A DNA stretch of 64,000 bases from Gammaproteobacteria bacterium (GTDB lineage: Bacteria > Pseudomonadota > Gammaproteobacteria > HK1). The translations under genes and the position numbers were made by a program. Positions 31,833 to 41,966 of this stretch are shown in pieces. Each line of letters opens with the position of its first letter. Positions within the stretch are counted from its first letter, which is position 1. The DNA lies in NCBI GenBank assembly GCA_022826505.1, contig JAJDUQ010000009.1, positions 17,242 to 81,241 on the forward strand, read 5' to 3'. Below the pieces are notes generated by a model that was given only the letters and a program-made list of their open reading frames with translations, did not search any database and was not told the DNA's origin.

Positions 31833-32636
31833 TCAGGCGGGACTCCCCGCCGCCGCATCGACCCGAACGCGGGTCCTTACCCTCGGGGTCTTCGCGCTCC
31901 TGCGCATGTCGGTCTTCACGTACTTGGTCGAATACCCGTTGAACAGATGCCCGAGCAAGCCGCGATCGAGATCGGACGTGCCGAACAGCCAGTCCGCGAT
32001 CGGGAAGGTGAGGTTCATGTTGCGTTCCATCATGATGGACTGGTTGTGGTGCGCGGTGTGGTGGCGCCGCAACGTGTTCACGAGCGGGCACCAGCGCACG
32101 AACCGGTTCTCGTCGATGTGGCAGCAGAAGTGCATGAACTCGTAGATGAGATAGATGCTGGTCGTGGTGGTGATGAGGAGCCAGCCCACGTTCGGCGAGA
32201 TGAGCCAACCGGCAATCAACGCCGGAGGTGTCGAAATCAGGATGAACACGACGAGCGCGTAGGGAGGAAACACCGTCACCCGCCAGTCATGGTGGTCGGC
32301 GAAGCGCATCTCGTCGTCGGTGAAGAACTGGTGGTGCATGAGCATGTGGCGCGTGTAGATGGCGCGAAATCCCTTCCACTTCCGTGGGCGGTGCATCACC
32401 TGGGCATGGATCCACCACTCGAAGATGTTGCTCGCCAGGAACACCACGGGGACCGCAAGCCACTCCCACCACTGCACGCTCTGGAGGTGGGAGAGATAAA
32501 CGAACAGCGCGCAGAAGCCAATGGTGTAGATGATCGCCACGTGCAGATAACCGTTGTACCAGGCTGCGATGCGTTCCCGGTAGACCTGACGGTAGGTCCG
32601 CTGGCGATCGTTCATCGGTGAGGTGGTGAGCTCCAT
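31833..32636 (-). CDS. Sterol desaturase / fatty acid hydroxylase family protein
   Basis: His boxes HMLMHHQFF, HTAHH; TM segments. Confidence 0.85.
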   Translation of the reverse strand: MELTTSPMNDRQRTYRQVYRERIAAWYNGYLHVAIIYTIGFCALFVYLSHLQSVQWWEWLAVPVVFLASNIFEWWIHAQVMHRPRKWKGFRAIYTRHMLMHHQFFTDDEMRFADHHDWRVTVFPPYALVVFILISTPPALIAGWLISPNVGWLLITTTTSIYLIYEFMHFCCHIDENRFVRWCPLVNTLRRHHTAHHNQSIMMERNMNLTFPIADWLFGTSDLDRGLLGHLFNGYSTKYVKTDMRRSAKTPRVRTRVRVDAAAGSPA

Positions 32637-32683
32637 GGTGGTACCTCCTGCTTCCCGGACCCGGGCGTCAGCCGTATCGCTTC

Positions 32684-32704
32684 TGATATCTTAGTCATAT
32701 ATCA
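32684..32704. promoter_or_regulatory. Inverted repeat TGATAT-N9-ATATCA, possible operator upstream of hydroxylase gene
   Basis: Direct reading; between hydroxylase start and GntR gene. Confidence 0.35.
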
Positions 32705-32882
32705 ATGTTGCTGCAAGCGTCGTCAGGCGTGGTGCGGCTCCCGAGTCCGGGTCCGAGTCGGTCGGTGCCGGGTTTCCGCGGCCGGGGGAGCATGACTGCT
32801 GGAGACGGTCGATCCACCAACCCGGTCCCGACGTCGCGGTGCGCGAATTTCTTCTCGATTCCGGAGATGACACGGCCGCAAG

Positions 32883-33599
32883 TCACCAGTCCACCGCTGC
32901 TCGGGTGATCGATTCGATGTAGTCGAGCAAGGCATCGCTGGCCGCCGCCGCCGCAGGCCCGTCGCCCGACGCAATCGCGACGGCAATGTGGGCGTGCAGC
33001 CTCGCAATCATCGACAAGTCGCCGGCCTGGCGGTGGTGCATGAACCAGAACCGCCGCGACAGGCCCGCCATCAGCGAGATCGCCTCTGCTGCGAACTCGT
33101 TTCGGTTCGTCTGGCTGACCAGCACGTTGAACTCGTGGTCGAGACGCATGAAGCCGATGTCGTCTCCCGCCTCGGCGCTCTCGCGCATCGCACGAGCGAC
33201 CGTCTCGAAGCGCATCCGTTCCTCATCCGTCGCTCGCGACGCGGCCGACCGCGCCATCAGTCGCTCCAGCTCCCGGCGCACCTCCAGCATGCGGAGCTGC
33301 TTCTTGACGTTGAACTCCGAGACCAGCACGCCGCGTCGCGGCAGCACCGTGACCAGCCCTTCGCGGGCGAGGCGCTGCAACGCTTCGCGCACCGGAGTGC
33401 GCCCGATCCCGAGCGTCTCCGACAGGGCTCCCTCGGAGAGCACCTCGCCGGGCTCGAGTCGAAGCGTGCATATCATCTCCTCGAGCGCGACGTACGCACG
33501 GTCGGTGAGGCTGCGATCCGATTCCTTGCGCGGTTCGGCACCGGTACTCGGCTCCACGGCGTTCAAGCGAATCTCCAATCGTTGGGGGGCGATCGGCAA
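32883..33599 (-). CDS. GntR-family transcriptional regulator (FadR/FCD type)
   Basis: LRLEPGEVLSEGALSETLGIGRTPVREALQRLAREGLVTVLPRRGVLV wHTH. Confidence 0.9.
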   Translation of the reverse strand: MPIAPQRLEIRLNAVEPSTGAEPRKESDRSLTDRAYVALEEMICTLRLEPGEVLSEGALSETLGIGRTPVREALQRLAREGLVTVLPRRGVLVSEFNVKKQLRMLEVRRELERLMARSAASRATDEERMRFETVARAMRESAEAGDDIGFMRLDHEFNVLVSQTNRNEFAAEAISLMAGLSRRFWFMHHRQAGDLSMIARLHAHIAVAIASGDGPAAAAASDALLDYIESITRAAVDW

Positions 33600-33803
33600 T
33601 GGGCGCGTGTCGGCGTTCGTCTTGCGATCTTTCCGGCGGCGGCGAACATGCTAGTGGCATGTCGGCCGTATCACAAACGTGCATCATGTTGCCCTTGAAC
33701 GGGGCAGATACGTGGCGTGCGGGCCGATCCGGCCCGCGGCTGGCGCGCGGGAACGTACGAATCTACGATAGGCGGTGTTCAGGCCCCGCCCGGGAGCAAC
33801 ACC

Positions 33804-34103
33804 ATGAAGACGTACGCCGGGGATCGGACAATCGACGGGATCATCGTGACCGTCGACGACGCGCCGCTCGACGAGAGACTCGACATTCGGCGGTACAGCG
33901 AGAACGGTTTCGAGTGGACCTACGATGGCGCCGAGTCGCGCCAGCTCGCACTCGCGATTCTCGCCGACCATCTCGACGATGCGGACCACGCCCTTTCGCT
34001 GGTCGACCCGTTCACGACCGAGGTGGTCGCGAACTTCGACAACACCTGGGAGATGACGAGCGACGACGTGGCGCAAGCCATCGAAGCGCTTGAATCCACT
34101 TGA
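33804..34103 (+). CDS. Hypothetical protein, DUF6166-like
   Basis: MKTYAGDRTIDG...GFEWTYDGAESRQLALAILADHL. Confidence 0.6.
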   Translation: MKTYAGDRTIDGIIVTVDDAPLDERLDIRRYSENGFEWTYDGAESRQLALAILADHLDDADHALSLVDPFTTEVVANFDNTWEMTSDDVAQAIEALEST

Positions 34104-34123
34104 CGCCTCGGAGAGACCTGGCG

Positions 34124-34318
34124 ATGCCCAACCACTACAAGATTCTTGTCTCCGTACTTGCCATCGCAGTGTGCACCGCGGTGTTCTGGTTCGATACGAG
34201 TTCCGGGATCACGCGCTGGGTGACCCTCGCCCTCGGCCCCATGATGGCCGGCGCGATCTGGGTCCTGCCCGAGGCGAAGGCGAAGGAAATTCGCAAGGAA
34301 GTGGCCAACCGGCGCTGA
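34124..34318 (+). CDS. Small membrane protein, hypothetical
   Basis: Two hydrophobic segments; follows 33804 gene. Confidence 0.55.
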   Translation: MPNHYKILVSVLAIAVCTAVFWFDTSSGITRWVTLALGPMMAGAIWVLPEAKAKEIRKEVANRR

Positions 34319-34478
34319 CGCTGTCCGGCGGAACGAACCCATCCGGGCAACCGCCCGAAGAGACTGCTTGGCAGTCCAGAACCGTTCGGGGCCTGCCGTC
34401 CTCCATTCGAGCCCGTTCGACTGCCGGCGGAACCGACTCTGCGGGAGTTCGGGGGCCTTCCCGGAATCTCTCCGAAAT

Positions 34479-35831
34479 CTAGTCGCGGAACCTGAGCATC
34501 TGCTCCGGCAGCCACAACGCCAGGTCGGGCCATAGCATGACCACCGCGAGCGCGATGATCTCGAGCACGATGAACGGCAAGACGCCCCTGTACATGTGCC
34601 CGAGCCGGATCTCCGGCGGAGAAATGCCGCGCAGGTAGAAGATGGCCGGAGCCATCGGTGGTGTGAGGTAGCTCGTCTGGATGACGATGAGAAAGAGGAT
34701 GCAGAACCAGCTCTTCACCTCGGACGGCTCGAGATCGTAGAAGGAGAACCCTTCGATGATCGGCATCGCGATCGGAATGATGATCAGGATGATCGAGATG
34801 AGATCCAGCACGAACCCGGCGATGAAGGCGAGCATGAGGAGCAGGGCCATCGTCGCCCATCCGGACAACCCGGCGGATTCGACGAGATTCTGCGTGGTAA
34901 CCAGCCCGCCCGCGATGGTGAACACCGTCGCGAAGATGTTCCCTGCGAGCAGGATCATCAGGATCATCGCGGTGACGAGCAGCGTCTTGACCAGGGCTTC
35001 CTTCAGCACGCCGAGGCTGAAATTGCGATAGAGGATGACCATGATGATCGAACCGAGAGCGCCCATCGCGGCAGCCTCGGTCGGCGTTGCCCAGCCGAGG
35101 AGAATGGTGCCGAGCACTGCGAAGATGAGAATGACCGGCGGCACCAGGGCGACAGCGGTGATGACCAACTTGCGGGCCAGGGGCGGATCGTTCTCGTCGG
35201 GGGGCAACCGACGTCCGTCCTCGGGGCGCACGATGCAACGGCCCAGGATGTAGAGAATGTAGAGCAATGCCAGCAGGAGGCCCGGGAACAGCATCCCCAT
35301 GAACAGCCCACCGACGTCCACGTCTGCCACCGGTCCCAGGATGACCACCACCACCGACGGCGGAATGATCGTTCCGAGCGATCCGCCGGCGCAGATGGTG
35401 CCGGAGATGAGCCCCTTGTCGTAGGCGTAGCGCAGCATCACCGGAATTGCGAGCAAGCCGACCACCGACTCCGTCGCACCCACCACACCGCTCGCGGCCG
35501 CGAAGATCACGCACAGGATGACGGTACCGACTGCCAAGCCGCCGGGCAGACGCCGCGTCCAAAGGTGGATCGCCTCGAACAGGCGCTCCGCGATCCCCGA
35601 GCGCTCCATCAGCGAGCCCATGAAGATGAACAGCGGCACCGCACCGAGCACGTAGGCCGCCGCCACCTCGTCGATCTTCTGCGCGAAGACGTTGACCGCC
35701 ATCGGGGAGAAGTTGAACCGCAGCGCCCCGAAGACGAAGGCGACCGAAAGCAGCGAGAACGCCACCGGAAACCCCATGAAGATCATCACCATGAGGGCCG
35801 GGAACATCCACAGGGCGAGTTCCGCGCTCAT
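34479..35831 (-). CDS. dctM: TRAP transporter large permease (DctM-like)
   Basis: Polytopic; GFPVAFSLL, GSLMERSGIAERLF, GTIIPPSVVVVI. Confidence 0.92.
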   Translation of the reverse strand: MSAELALWMFPALMVMIFMGFPVAFSLLSVAFVFGALRFNFSPMAVNVFAQKIDEVAAAYVLGAVPLFIFMGSLMERSGIAERLFEAIHLWTRRLPGGLAVGTVILCVIFAAASGVVGATESVVGLLAIPVMLRYAYDKGLISGTICAGGSLGTIIPPSVVVVILGPVADVDVGGLFMGMLFPGLLLALLYILYILGRCIVRPEDGRRLPPDENDPPLARKLVITAVALVPPVILIFAVLGTILLGWATPTEAAAMGALGSIIMVILYRNFSLGVLKEALVKTLLVTAMILMILLAGNIFATVFTIAGGLVTTQNLVESAGLSGWATMALLLMLAFIAGFVLDLISIILIIIPIAMPIIEGFSFYDLEPSEVKSWFCILFLIVIQTSYLTPPMAPAIFYLRGISPPEIRLGHMYRGVLPFIVLEIIALAVVMLWPDLALWLPEQMLRFRD

Positions 35832-36565
35832 CGCAGGCCCTCCACCGGCGGCGGCGCGGGTGGCTGGCGGCCGGCCAGGATCATGATGGCCCGAACGATC
35901 TGCACCACGGTCTGCATGAACAGCAGCACGATGCCGATGACGAGGCTGAACTTGAACGGCCAGATGATGGGATTCCAGGCCGACTCACCCGAGGTCTCGT
36001 CCACGCGGTAGGCCTCGGAGAAGTAATCCCACAGACCCCAGGTCAGCCACAGCAGCATCGGGACGAGGAACACGTAGCCGACGAGGTCGATCACCTGACG
36101 CTTCTTCAGGCTCACGTGGTCGTAGACGAAGTCGACCCGGATGTGGCGCCCCATCTGCATGCAGTAGGCAAGACCGAACATGAAGCTCGTGCCCATCAGC
36201 ATGTAGGCCATCTCGAACGCCCATTTGGTGGGAGCAGCAAAGAAGTAGCGGGATACGACCTCATAGACCATGGCGATGATGAGCGCCGAGATGATGAACG
36301 CGCCAATGTAGCCGAACAGGCGCGTGAACCACTCCACGCTCCGGATGAAAGGCACGGGGCTCAGGCGCTTCAGCGACCCCGCGACACCGACGACGACGGT
36401 CGCCAGCGCGCCGATGAGAAAGAGGCAGAACAGGAACTCGAAGATGCTCGACCCGGGCGCTTCCGCGACCCGCCGGAAGAACTGCCCGGAGTTCAGGAAG
36501 TAGCCTTCCCAGTTGAGCGCCAGCAGCTTGCCGATCAATTCGAAGAACTTGCCGAGGGTCTCCAT
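35828..36565 (-). CDS. dctQ: TRAP transporter small permease (DctQ-like)
   Basis: Overlaps dctM; four TM; YEVVSRYFFAAPTKWAFEMAYMLMG. Confidence 0.9.
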   Translation of the reverse strand: METLGKFFELIGKLLALNWEGYFLNSGQFFRRVAEAPGSSIFEFLFCLFLIGALATVVVGVAGSLKRLSPVPFIRSVEWFTRLFGYIGAFIISALIIAMVYEVVSRYFFAAPTKWAFEMAYMLMGTSFMFGLAYCMQMGRHIRVDFVYDHVSLKKRQVIDLVGYVFLVPMLLWLTWGLWDYFSEAYRVDETSGESAWNPIIWPFKFSLVIGIVLLFMQTVVQIVRAIMILAGRQPPAPPPVEGLR

Positions 36566-36677
36566 GGCGTCACCGGATGCTCAGGTCCGTCGAGCTCTGG
36601 AACGAAAACCGGGGACGCCGGTCCGGCGTCCCCGGTGCGTGGCGGCTACGTTGCGCCGATCCTGTCCGATTGGCGGC

Positions 36678-37739
36678 TCAGTCCACGCCGAGCGGGAACA
36701 GGAACTGGCTCTTCCAGTGTGCTCTGATCTTGCTCTGGAACGCACGGCGATGGTCGAGCGCCTTCTTGAACCACTCGTTTTCCGCCGCCTGCTGATCCGA
36801 CCAGTCCGCCGCCGCCTTGTTCGCAGCCGCGATGAACTCGGACGAGAGCTGCAGGAACTCGTTCCCGTGCGCGCGCATCTCCGCCACCGCGCCGATGTCG
36901 TTGTAGGGATAGCGTGTGTAGGAATCCAGCGCCATCACCTTCCCGGCCATCCTGAGGACCTCGCGCTGCTGATCGGTGAGACCGTTCCAGGCGTCCATGT
37001 TGAACACGCACTCCTGGACCGCGGCCGGCTGGTGGATGCCCGGGGTGATGATGTACTTGGCGATCTTGTGGAAGCCCGACGGGAAATTGACCGACGGCGA
37101 GCTCCACTCGGTGGCGTCGATGACCCCGCGCTCCAGCGCCGGATACACTTCAGCGCCGGGCAGGATGACGGTGGAGGCCCCGAGGTTGCCCGCGATCTCC
37201 GCCCAGGCACCTGCGGTACGCATCTTCAGGCCCTGGAAGTCGTCCAGCGTCTCGATCTTCTTCTTCGAGTGCAGGAAGACCTCGGTCGGGAAGATGCCGC
37301 AGGGAATCGACGCGACGCCGAACTCACCGCTGCGGTACTCGAACTGCAACTCGGCCCCGCCGTCCTGGAAGAGCCACATGAGCGTCTCCTCCGGCTGCAG
37401 GCCGCCGGCCATGCCGGCAAAGATCACTGTCGCCTTGTCGATGCCCCAGTCGTACCCCATCCACGTGTGTCCGGTCTGGGCGACGTTCGACTTCACCGTG
37501 TCGGAGACCTTGAGCGCCTTGCCGAGCGTGCCGCCCGGAAATACCTGGATCTTGATATCGCCGTTGGTCAGGGTCTCGACCGTGCGGGCAAATCCCTCGG
37601 CGTCCTGCTTCAGGAACGGGCCGCCGCCCCAGGCCGTGGCCATGCTCCACTGCTGCGCCGTCATGCCGGCCATCGGCGCGGCCGCCAGTGCGGCACCGAG
37701 AGCACCGCCGACGACCCACTTCTTGGCATGTTTCATCAT
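36678..37739 (-). CDS. dctP: TRAP transporter substrate-binding protein (DctP-like)
   Basis: Signal peptide; WSMATAWGGGPFLKQDAEGFARTVETLTNGDIKIQVFPGGTLG; DATEWSSPSVNFPSGFHK. Confidence 0.92.
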   Translation of the reverse strand: MMKHAKKWVVGGALGAALAAAPMAGMTAQQWSMATAWGGGPFLKQDAEGFARTVETLTNGDIKIQVFPGGTLGKALKVSDTVKSNVAQTGHTWMGYDWGIDKATVIFAGMAGGLQPEETLMWLFQDGGAELQFEYRSGEFGVASIPCGIFPTEVFLHSKKKIETLDDFQGLKMRTAGAWAEIAGNLGASTVILPGAEVYPALERGVIDATEWSSPSVNFPSGFHKIAKYIITPGIHQPAAVQECVFNMDAWNGLTDQQREVLRMAGKVMALDSYTRYPYNDIGAVAEMRAHGNEFLQLSSEFIAAANKAAADWSDQQAAENEWFKKALDHRRAFQSKIRAHWKSQFLFPLGVD

Positions 37740-38181
37740 GTTGGAACTCCTCCTGAGACGTTGTGCGTTTTGCGGCATGCCGCAAGTTGCCGGGGGCATC
37801 CGTATCGCGCCGAACGAACGCCAAAGGCGCCGAACACGCTGCGACGGGTGACGCAATTCGGTCGTGCAGACAGTGACGACTCCCCCGGAATCACCGTCAC
37901 GGGGAGCGCATCATACAAAAATTCAGTCCTGGTAGGTGATCGGATACATCGGCCGGACCCCTGGAAACACACCCTTTCCTCCAGCACGTCGACATCCGCC
38001 ACGACCGGCAAGCCGTGATCCGGCGTCACGATGTGACGCGATTCGAATTCCATCGCCGATCCCGAATTGGCGCCCGATCGTGCGCGTCGCTACTGTAGCA
38101 GGCGGCAATTCCGCACCACCCGCCAGAATTCCGTTACGGCAACGGACCCGGCAGCGAATCACACACGACGAGGGGATCCGG

Positions 38182-38370
38182 ATGGCAGGCGCAAAAGTGA
38201 AGGTGCCCTATGAAGTCATGGCCGACCAGCACGCGATGTTGCAGACCATCGCCGAGCGATACTCCCTGCCGGATGCGTCGAAGGCGCTGCGCTGTCTGCT
38301 CGACTACGCCGCCACCGACGGCGACTGGGAGGAGATCTTCGCCAGGGTACGCTGCCGGCGTTGCGGCTGA
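38182..38370 (+). CDS. Small hypothetical protein (62 aa)
   Basis: KVPYEVMADQHAMLQTIAERYSLPDASKALRCLLDYAA, helix-rich with CRRCG tail. Confidence 0.5.
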   Translation: MAGAKVKVPYEVMADQHAMLQTIAERYSLPDASKALRCLLDYAATDGDWEEIFARVRCRRCG

Positions 38371-38543
38371 GGTTCCGGGTCGGACTGCGGCTGCACCACG
38401 GCTCCGATTCGGATCCGCGTCACACTGCGTCGACAACCGCCCCCGGTACCCCACGCCTTGGCCATGAGGGGATGGCGGCAGTCGGAGTGACGCCACGCGA
38501 GAGGCCGGCCCGACCGGCGCCGACGGTGGTTCCGAGTCGACCC

Positions 38544-39602
38544 TCAACCGGCACCGAGCGGATCGCCCTCGTGCATCCCGGCGGTTTGCGCGGCGACGGT
38601 GGCGAGCTGGTCCTCGTCCCAGGCCTCCTCCTGCTGGAGTGCGAAGATCGAGGTATAGCCGCCGGACCAGTCCGGTGGCACCTGACACGGACGCGGGTCG
38701 TGCCGCGCGTAGCGGGCCGGCTTGCCGCGCACGCAGAGGCCCGAGTACGGGGTCCCGAGCGGATTGAACGTGTAGGGGAATGCGTCCGCCGAGGAAAAGG
38801 TATTCAGCAGGAGCGGCCGGCCGATATCCGCGGTATTGGGCTTCGAGCCGTGGATGGTGCGGCAGTTGTGTATGGTCACCGAGCCGGCGGGACCGGTGAG
38901 GTAAGCCGCGCGGTCGAGATCGACCCGTTCGAGATCCGCGTCCGAGATGCACCCGACCCACTGGTCCTTGTCGTTGTACTCGTCGAACAGCTCGCCCAGG
39001 TGGCTGCCGGGGATGACCCCGAGCGGCCCCTGCTCCGATCCGACGTCGTAGAGATAGGTTCCCACCGTCAGCGGGCTGTAGTTGGTGTGTGGCCAGAACT
39101 GGATGTCCTGGTGCCAGCGCACCTCCTCCCCGCCCTGCGCCCACTTGAAGTTGAGCTTCGAGTGGTGGAACTTGACGTCGGGACCGACGAGATCGGCAAC
39201 GACGTCCCCGATGATGGACTCCGACGCGAACGCCCAGTACCGCTCGTCGACGATCACCGGGCTGGAGAGCCGGCGCAGACGCGGCGCCTGCGCCGAGTGG
39301 CCCGGCTCCAGGTCGAACACCGCATCGGAGACCGAGACCGCCCGACTCCTGTCGATCCACTCGTCGGTGACGGCACGCATCCGTTCCACCCACTCGTCGG
39401 GGACGATCGACTCCAGCAGCAGATAGCCGTTCTCGAAGTAGAACTCCCGTTGCTCGTAGCTCAGCACCCGAGGGGGCTGGCTTCGCACTCGTTCGACATC
39501 CACGGCGTACTCTCCCTCGCGCGTCTCGAACCGGCGGGTCGAATCGCCCGTCCCGCACCCCGGACCCCGCACGCGATCAGTGCCCGTGCATCCGGGTAGC
39601 AT
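38544..39602 (-). CDS. Phytanoyl-CoA dioxygenase (PhyH) family, copy A
   Basis: FENGYLLLESIVP, RWHQDIQFWPHTNYSPLTVGTYL, IHNCRTIHGSKPN. Confidence 0.88.
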   Translation of the reverse strand: MLPGCTGTDRVRGPGCGTGDSTRRFETREGEYAVDVERVRSQPPRVLSYEQREFYFENGYLLLESIVPDEWVERMRAVTDEWIDRSRAVSVSDAVFDLEPGHSAQAPRLRRLSSPVIVDERYWAFASESIIGDVVADLVGPDVKFHHSKLNFKWAQGGEEVRWHQDIQFWPHTNYSPLTVGTYLYDVGSEQGPLGVIPGSHLGELFDEYNDKDQWVGCISDADLERVDLDRAAYLTGPAGSVTIHNCRTIHGSKPNTADIGRPLLLNTFSSADAFPYTFNPLGTPYSGLCVRGKPARYARHDPRPCQVPPDWSGGYTSIFALQQEEAWDEDQLATVAAQTAGMHEGDPLGAG

Positions 39603-39680
39603 ATCAATTGTGTACCACCTGCACCGCCCCTAGAATGTTCGCCGACGACACCATCGAAGAACGACTCGGGGGAGCCGACC

Positions 39681-40559
39681 ATGTCCATGGCCGCACTCGC
39701 GCACGAAGGCATCACCGTCTCCAAGCTCCATCCTCACGTCGGAGCCGAGATCATCGGAGTCGATCTCCGCCACCCCCTCGACGAGATGAGCTTCGAGATC
39801 ATCCGCGAAGCGTGGAATCAGCACACGGTGCTCGTGCTGCGCGACCAGCGCATCGACGACGAGCAGCAGGTCGAGTTCGCGAGCCGGTTCGGTACGCTCG
39901 AAGAGACGACGTTCACCGTGGCGGCCGACAACCCCTACATCTACAAGCTCTCGAACGTCGACGACGAGGGGAACGTCCTCCCCGTCGGCTCGAAGAAGCG
40001 CCTGTTTCTCGACGTCAATGCCCGCTGGCACACCGACAGCTCGTTCCGGCCGATTCCCGCCCTGGGCTCGATACTTTCCGCACGCAAGGTGCCTGCGAAG
40101 GAGCATGGCGACACCGCGTTCGCATCGATGCGGGTCGGGTGGGAGACCCTGCCGGACGAGAGAAAGCGTGCGCTGGAAGGACTCGTGGCGGTCCACGACT
40201 ACAGCTACTCGGTCGGGCTGTTCGGCGACAAGCTGATCCCGAAGAGCGAGATGGACTCGGTTCCGCCGGTGCGCCATCCGCTCGTGCGCACCCATCCCCC
40301 GACCGGCCTCGGGAGCCTCTTCGTCAGCGGTCACATCGAACGCATCGATGGGATGCCCGTGGAGGAAGGCCGGGCCCTCGTGGCCGAACTCATCGAGTGG
40401 TGCACCCGACCCGAGTACGTCTACCGCCACCGCTGGCGTCAGCATGACCTGGTGATGTGGGACAACCGGTGCGCGCTGCATCGCGCGACCGCCATCCCCG
40501 CCACCGAGCCGCGTCTGATGCACCGCGCGACCATCGCCGGCGAGGGTCCCGTCGCCTAG
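39681..40559 (+). CDS. TauD/TfdA-type Fe(II)/2OG dioxygenase
   Basis: GAEIIGVDLRHPL, WHTDSSFRPIPALGSIL, WDNRCALHRAT. Confidence 0.9.
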   Translation: MSMAALAHEGITVSKLHPHVGAEIIGVDLRHPLDEMSFEIIREAWNQHTVLVLRDQRIDDEQQVEFASRFGTLEETTFTVAADNPYIYKLSNVDDEGNVLPVGSKKRLFLDVNARWHTDSSFRPIPALGSILSARKVPAKEHGDTAFASMRVGWETLPDERKRALEGLVAVHDYSYSVGLFGDKLIPKSEMDSVPPVRHPLVRTHPPTGLGSLFVSGHIERIDGMPVEEGRALVAELIEWCTRPEYVYRHRWRQHDLVMWDNRCALHRATAIPATEPRLMHRATIAGEGPVA

Positions 40560-40649
40560 AGGTGCGGCGTCGACATCGTCACCGAATCGGGCGCATGCGA
40601 TTCCGCCGTCCGTCCTCGTCTCGTCAACTGTTGCGACTCCCGGCCAGCC

Positions 40650-41552
40650 ATGCACCCCGAAGACGTTCTCACCTGCCCCGCCGTACGCCTGAGCGACACC
40701 GAGCGCCGTTCCTACTTCACCAACGGCTATCTCGCACTGGGCGGCGCCATTTCCCGAAACTGGATCGCACGGTTGCGAGACGCCACCCGCGAGATTGTCG
40801 AGCGCAGCCGCGACGTCGTCGAGGACGACGGCGCCTACGTCCTCGAGGAAGGGCACTGCGCCGAGTCACCCCGGCTGCATCGACTGATGAGCCCCGAAGC
40901 GCATCACCCCGCGTTCTGGGAGTTCATCGCGAGCGAGGAGATGACCGCGCTCGCTGCCGACGTGGTCGGGCCGGACGTCAAGTTCCACCACGCCAAGCTC
41001 AACTTCAAGTCCGGCCGGGGAAGCCGGGGGTTCAGGTGGCATCAGGACATCCCCGCCTGGCCCCACACCGACTACAGCCCGGTCACCGTCGGGGTCTACA
41101 CCGAAGGTTGCAGCCCGGATCAGGGGCCGCTCGCGATGGTGCGCGGCTCCAACCACGGCGCCCTGTACACGCAATACGACCATCACGGCAACTACGCAGT
41201 GTCCTGTCGCGAGGAGGACATCGAGTGGGTGCGCGACGACATGGTCGACGCGCCGACCGGAGGCCCGGGTACCGTGGTGCTGCTGCACTGCCGAACCATC
41301 CACGGCTCGCGCACCAACCGCTCCGACGCTCCACGACCGCTGTTGCTCGCGGTGTACTCGAGCGCCGACTCCTTCGCCTACACCTCGGCCCCCATCGACG
41401 GACCGTATCGGGGCACCGTCGTGCGCGGTCAGCCGGCACGCTACGCCTCCTTCGACACCCGCCCGTGCGAACTGCCCCCCGACTGGGCGCGTGCCGGCTA
41501 CGCCGGACCGTGGGAGCTGCAGAAGAACGCCGCGGCCACTGGCGGCAACTGA
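40650..41552 (+). CDS. PhyH family dioxygenase, copy B
   Basis: FTNGYLALGG, RWHQDIPAWPHTDYSPVTVGVY, LLHCRTIHGSRTN; close paralog of copy A. Confidence 0.88.
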   Translation: MHPEDVLTCPAVRLSDTERRSYFTNGYLALGGAISRNWIARLRDATREIVERSRDVVEDDGAYVLEEGHCAESPRLHRLMSPEAHHPAFWEFIASEEMTALAADVVGPDVKFHHAKLNFKSGRGSRGFRWHQDIPAWPHTDYSPVTVGVYTEGCSPDQGPLAMVRGSNHGALYTQYDHHGNYAVSCREEDIEWVRDDMVDAPTGGPGTVVLLHCRTIHGSRTNRSDAPRPLLLAVYSSADSFAYTSAPIDGPYRGTVVRGQPARYASFDTRPCELPPDWARAGYAGPWELQKNAAATGGN

Positions 41553-41966
41553 CGGCCACAGCGATCATCGGGAGTCGCCCACCGGGCACCGCGGGACGAA
41601 ATCACCAGGCCGGGCAAGTCTCGCACTTTCAATCGACCGTGCGCACCGACCAGCCGAGTCAGTCGTGCACGATCACGCCCCGGGCGTTCACTCCCCTCTC
41701 CAGTGAGAACGGTTCGGTTTCTCGACACCACGGCTGGCCGACCGCTCGGGCCGCGCGTTCGAACCGCTTGTTCTCGATCGCGCGAACATGTGGGCACATG
41801 ACGCGAGGGTACGGGCAAGGTGGTGGGCAACGCGCCGGCGGAGCAGGACTCCGGAATGTGCGAATCGGGCCGGTCCGGCTCGGGCACGGAATCCGGCGAC
41901 GTCGCGTTGCCAGCGATTCGGACTCGAAATAGGATGCACCTCGAGCGTTGCCACGGGAGACGACCG

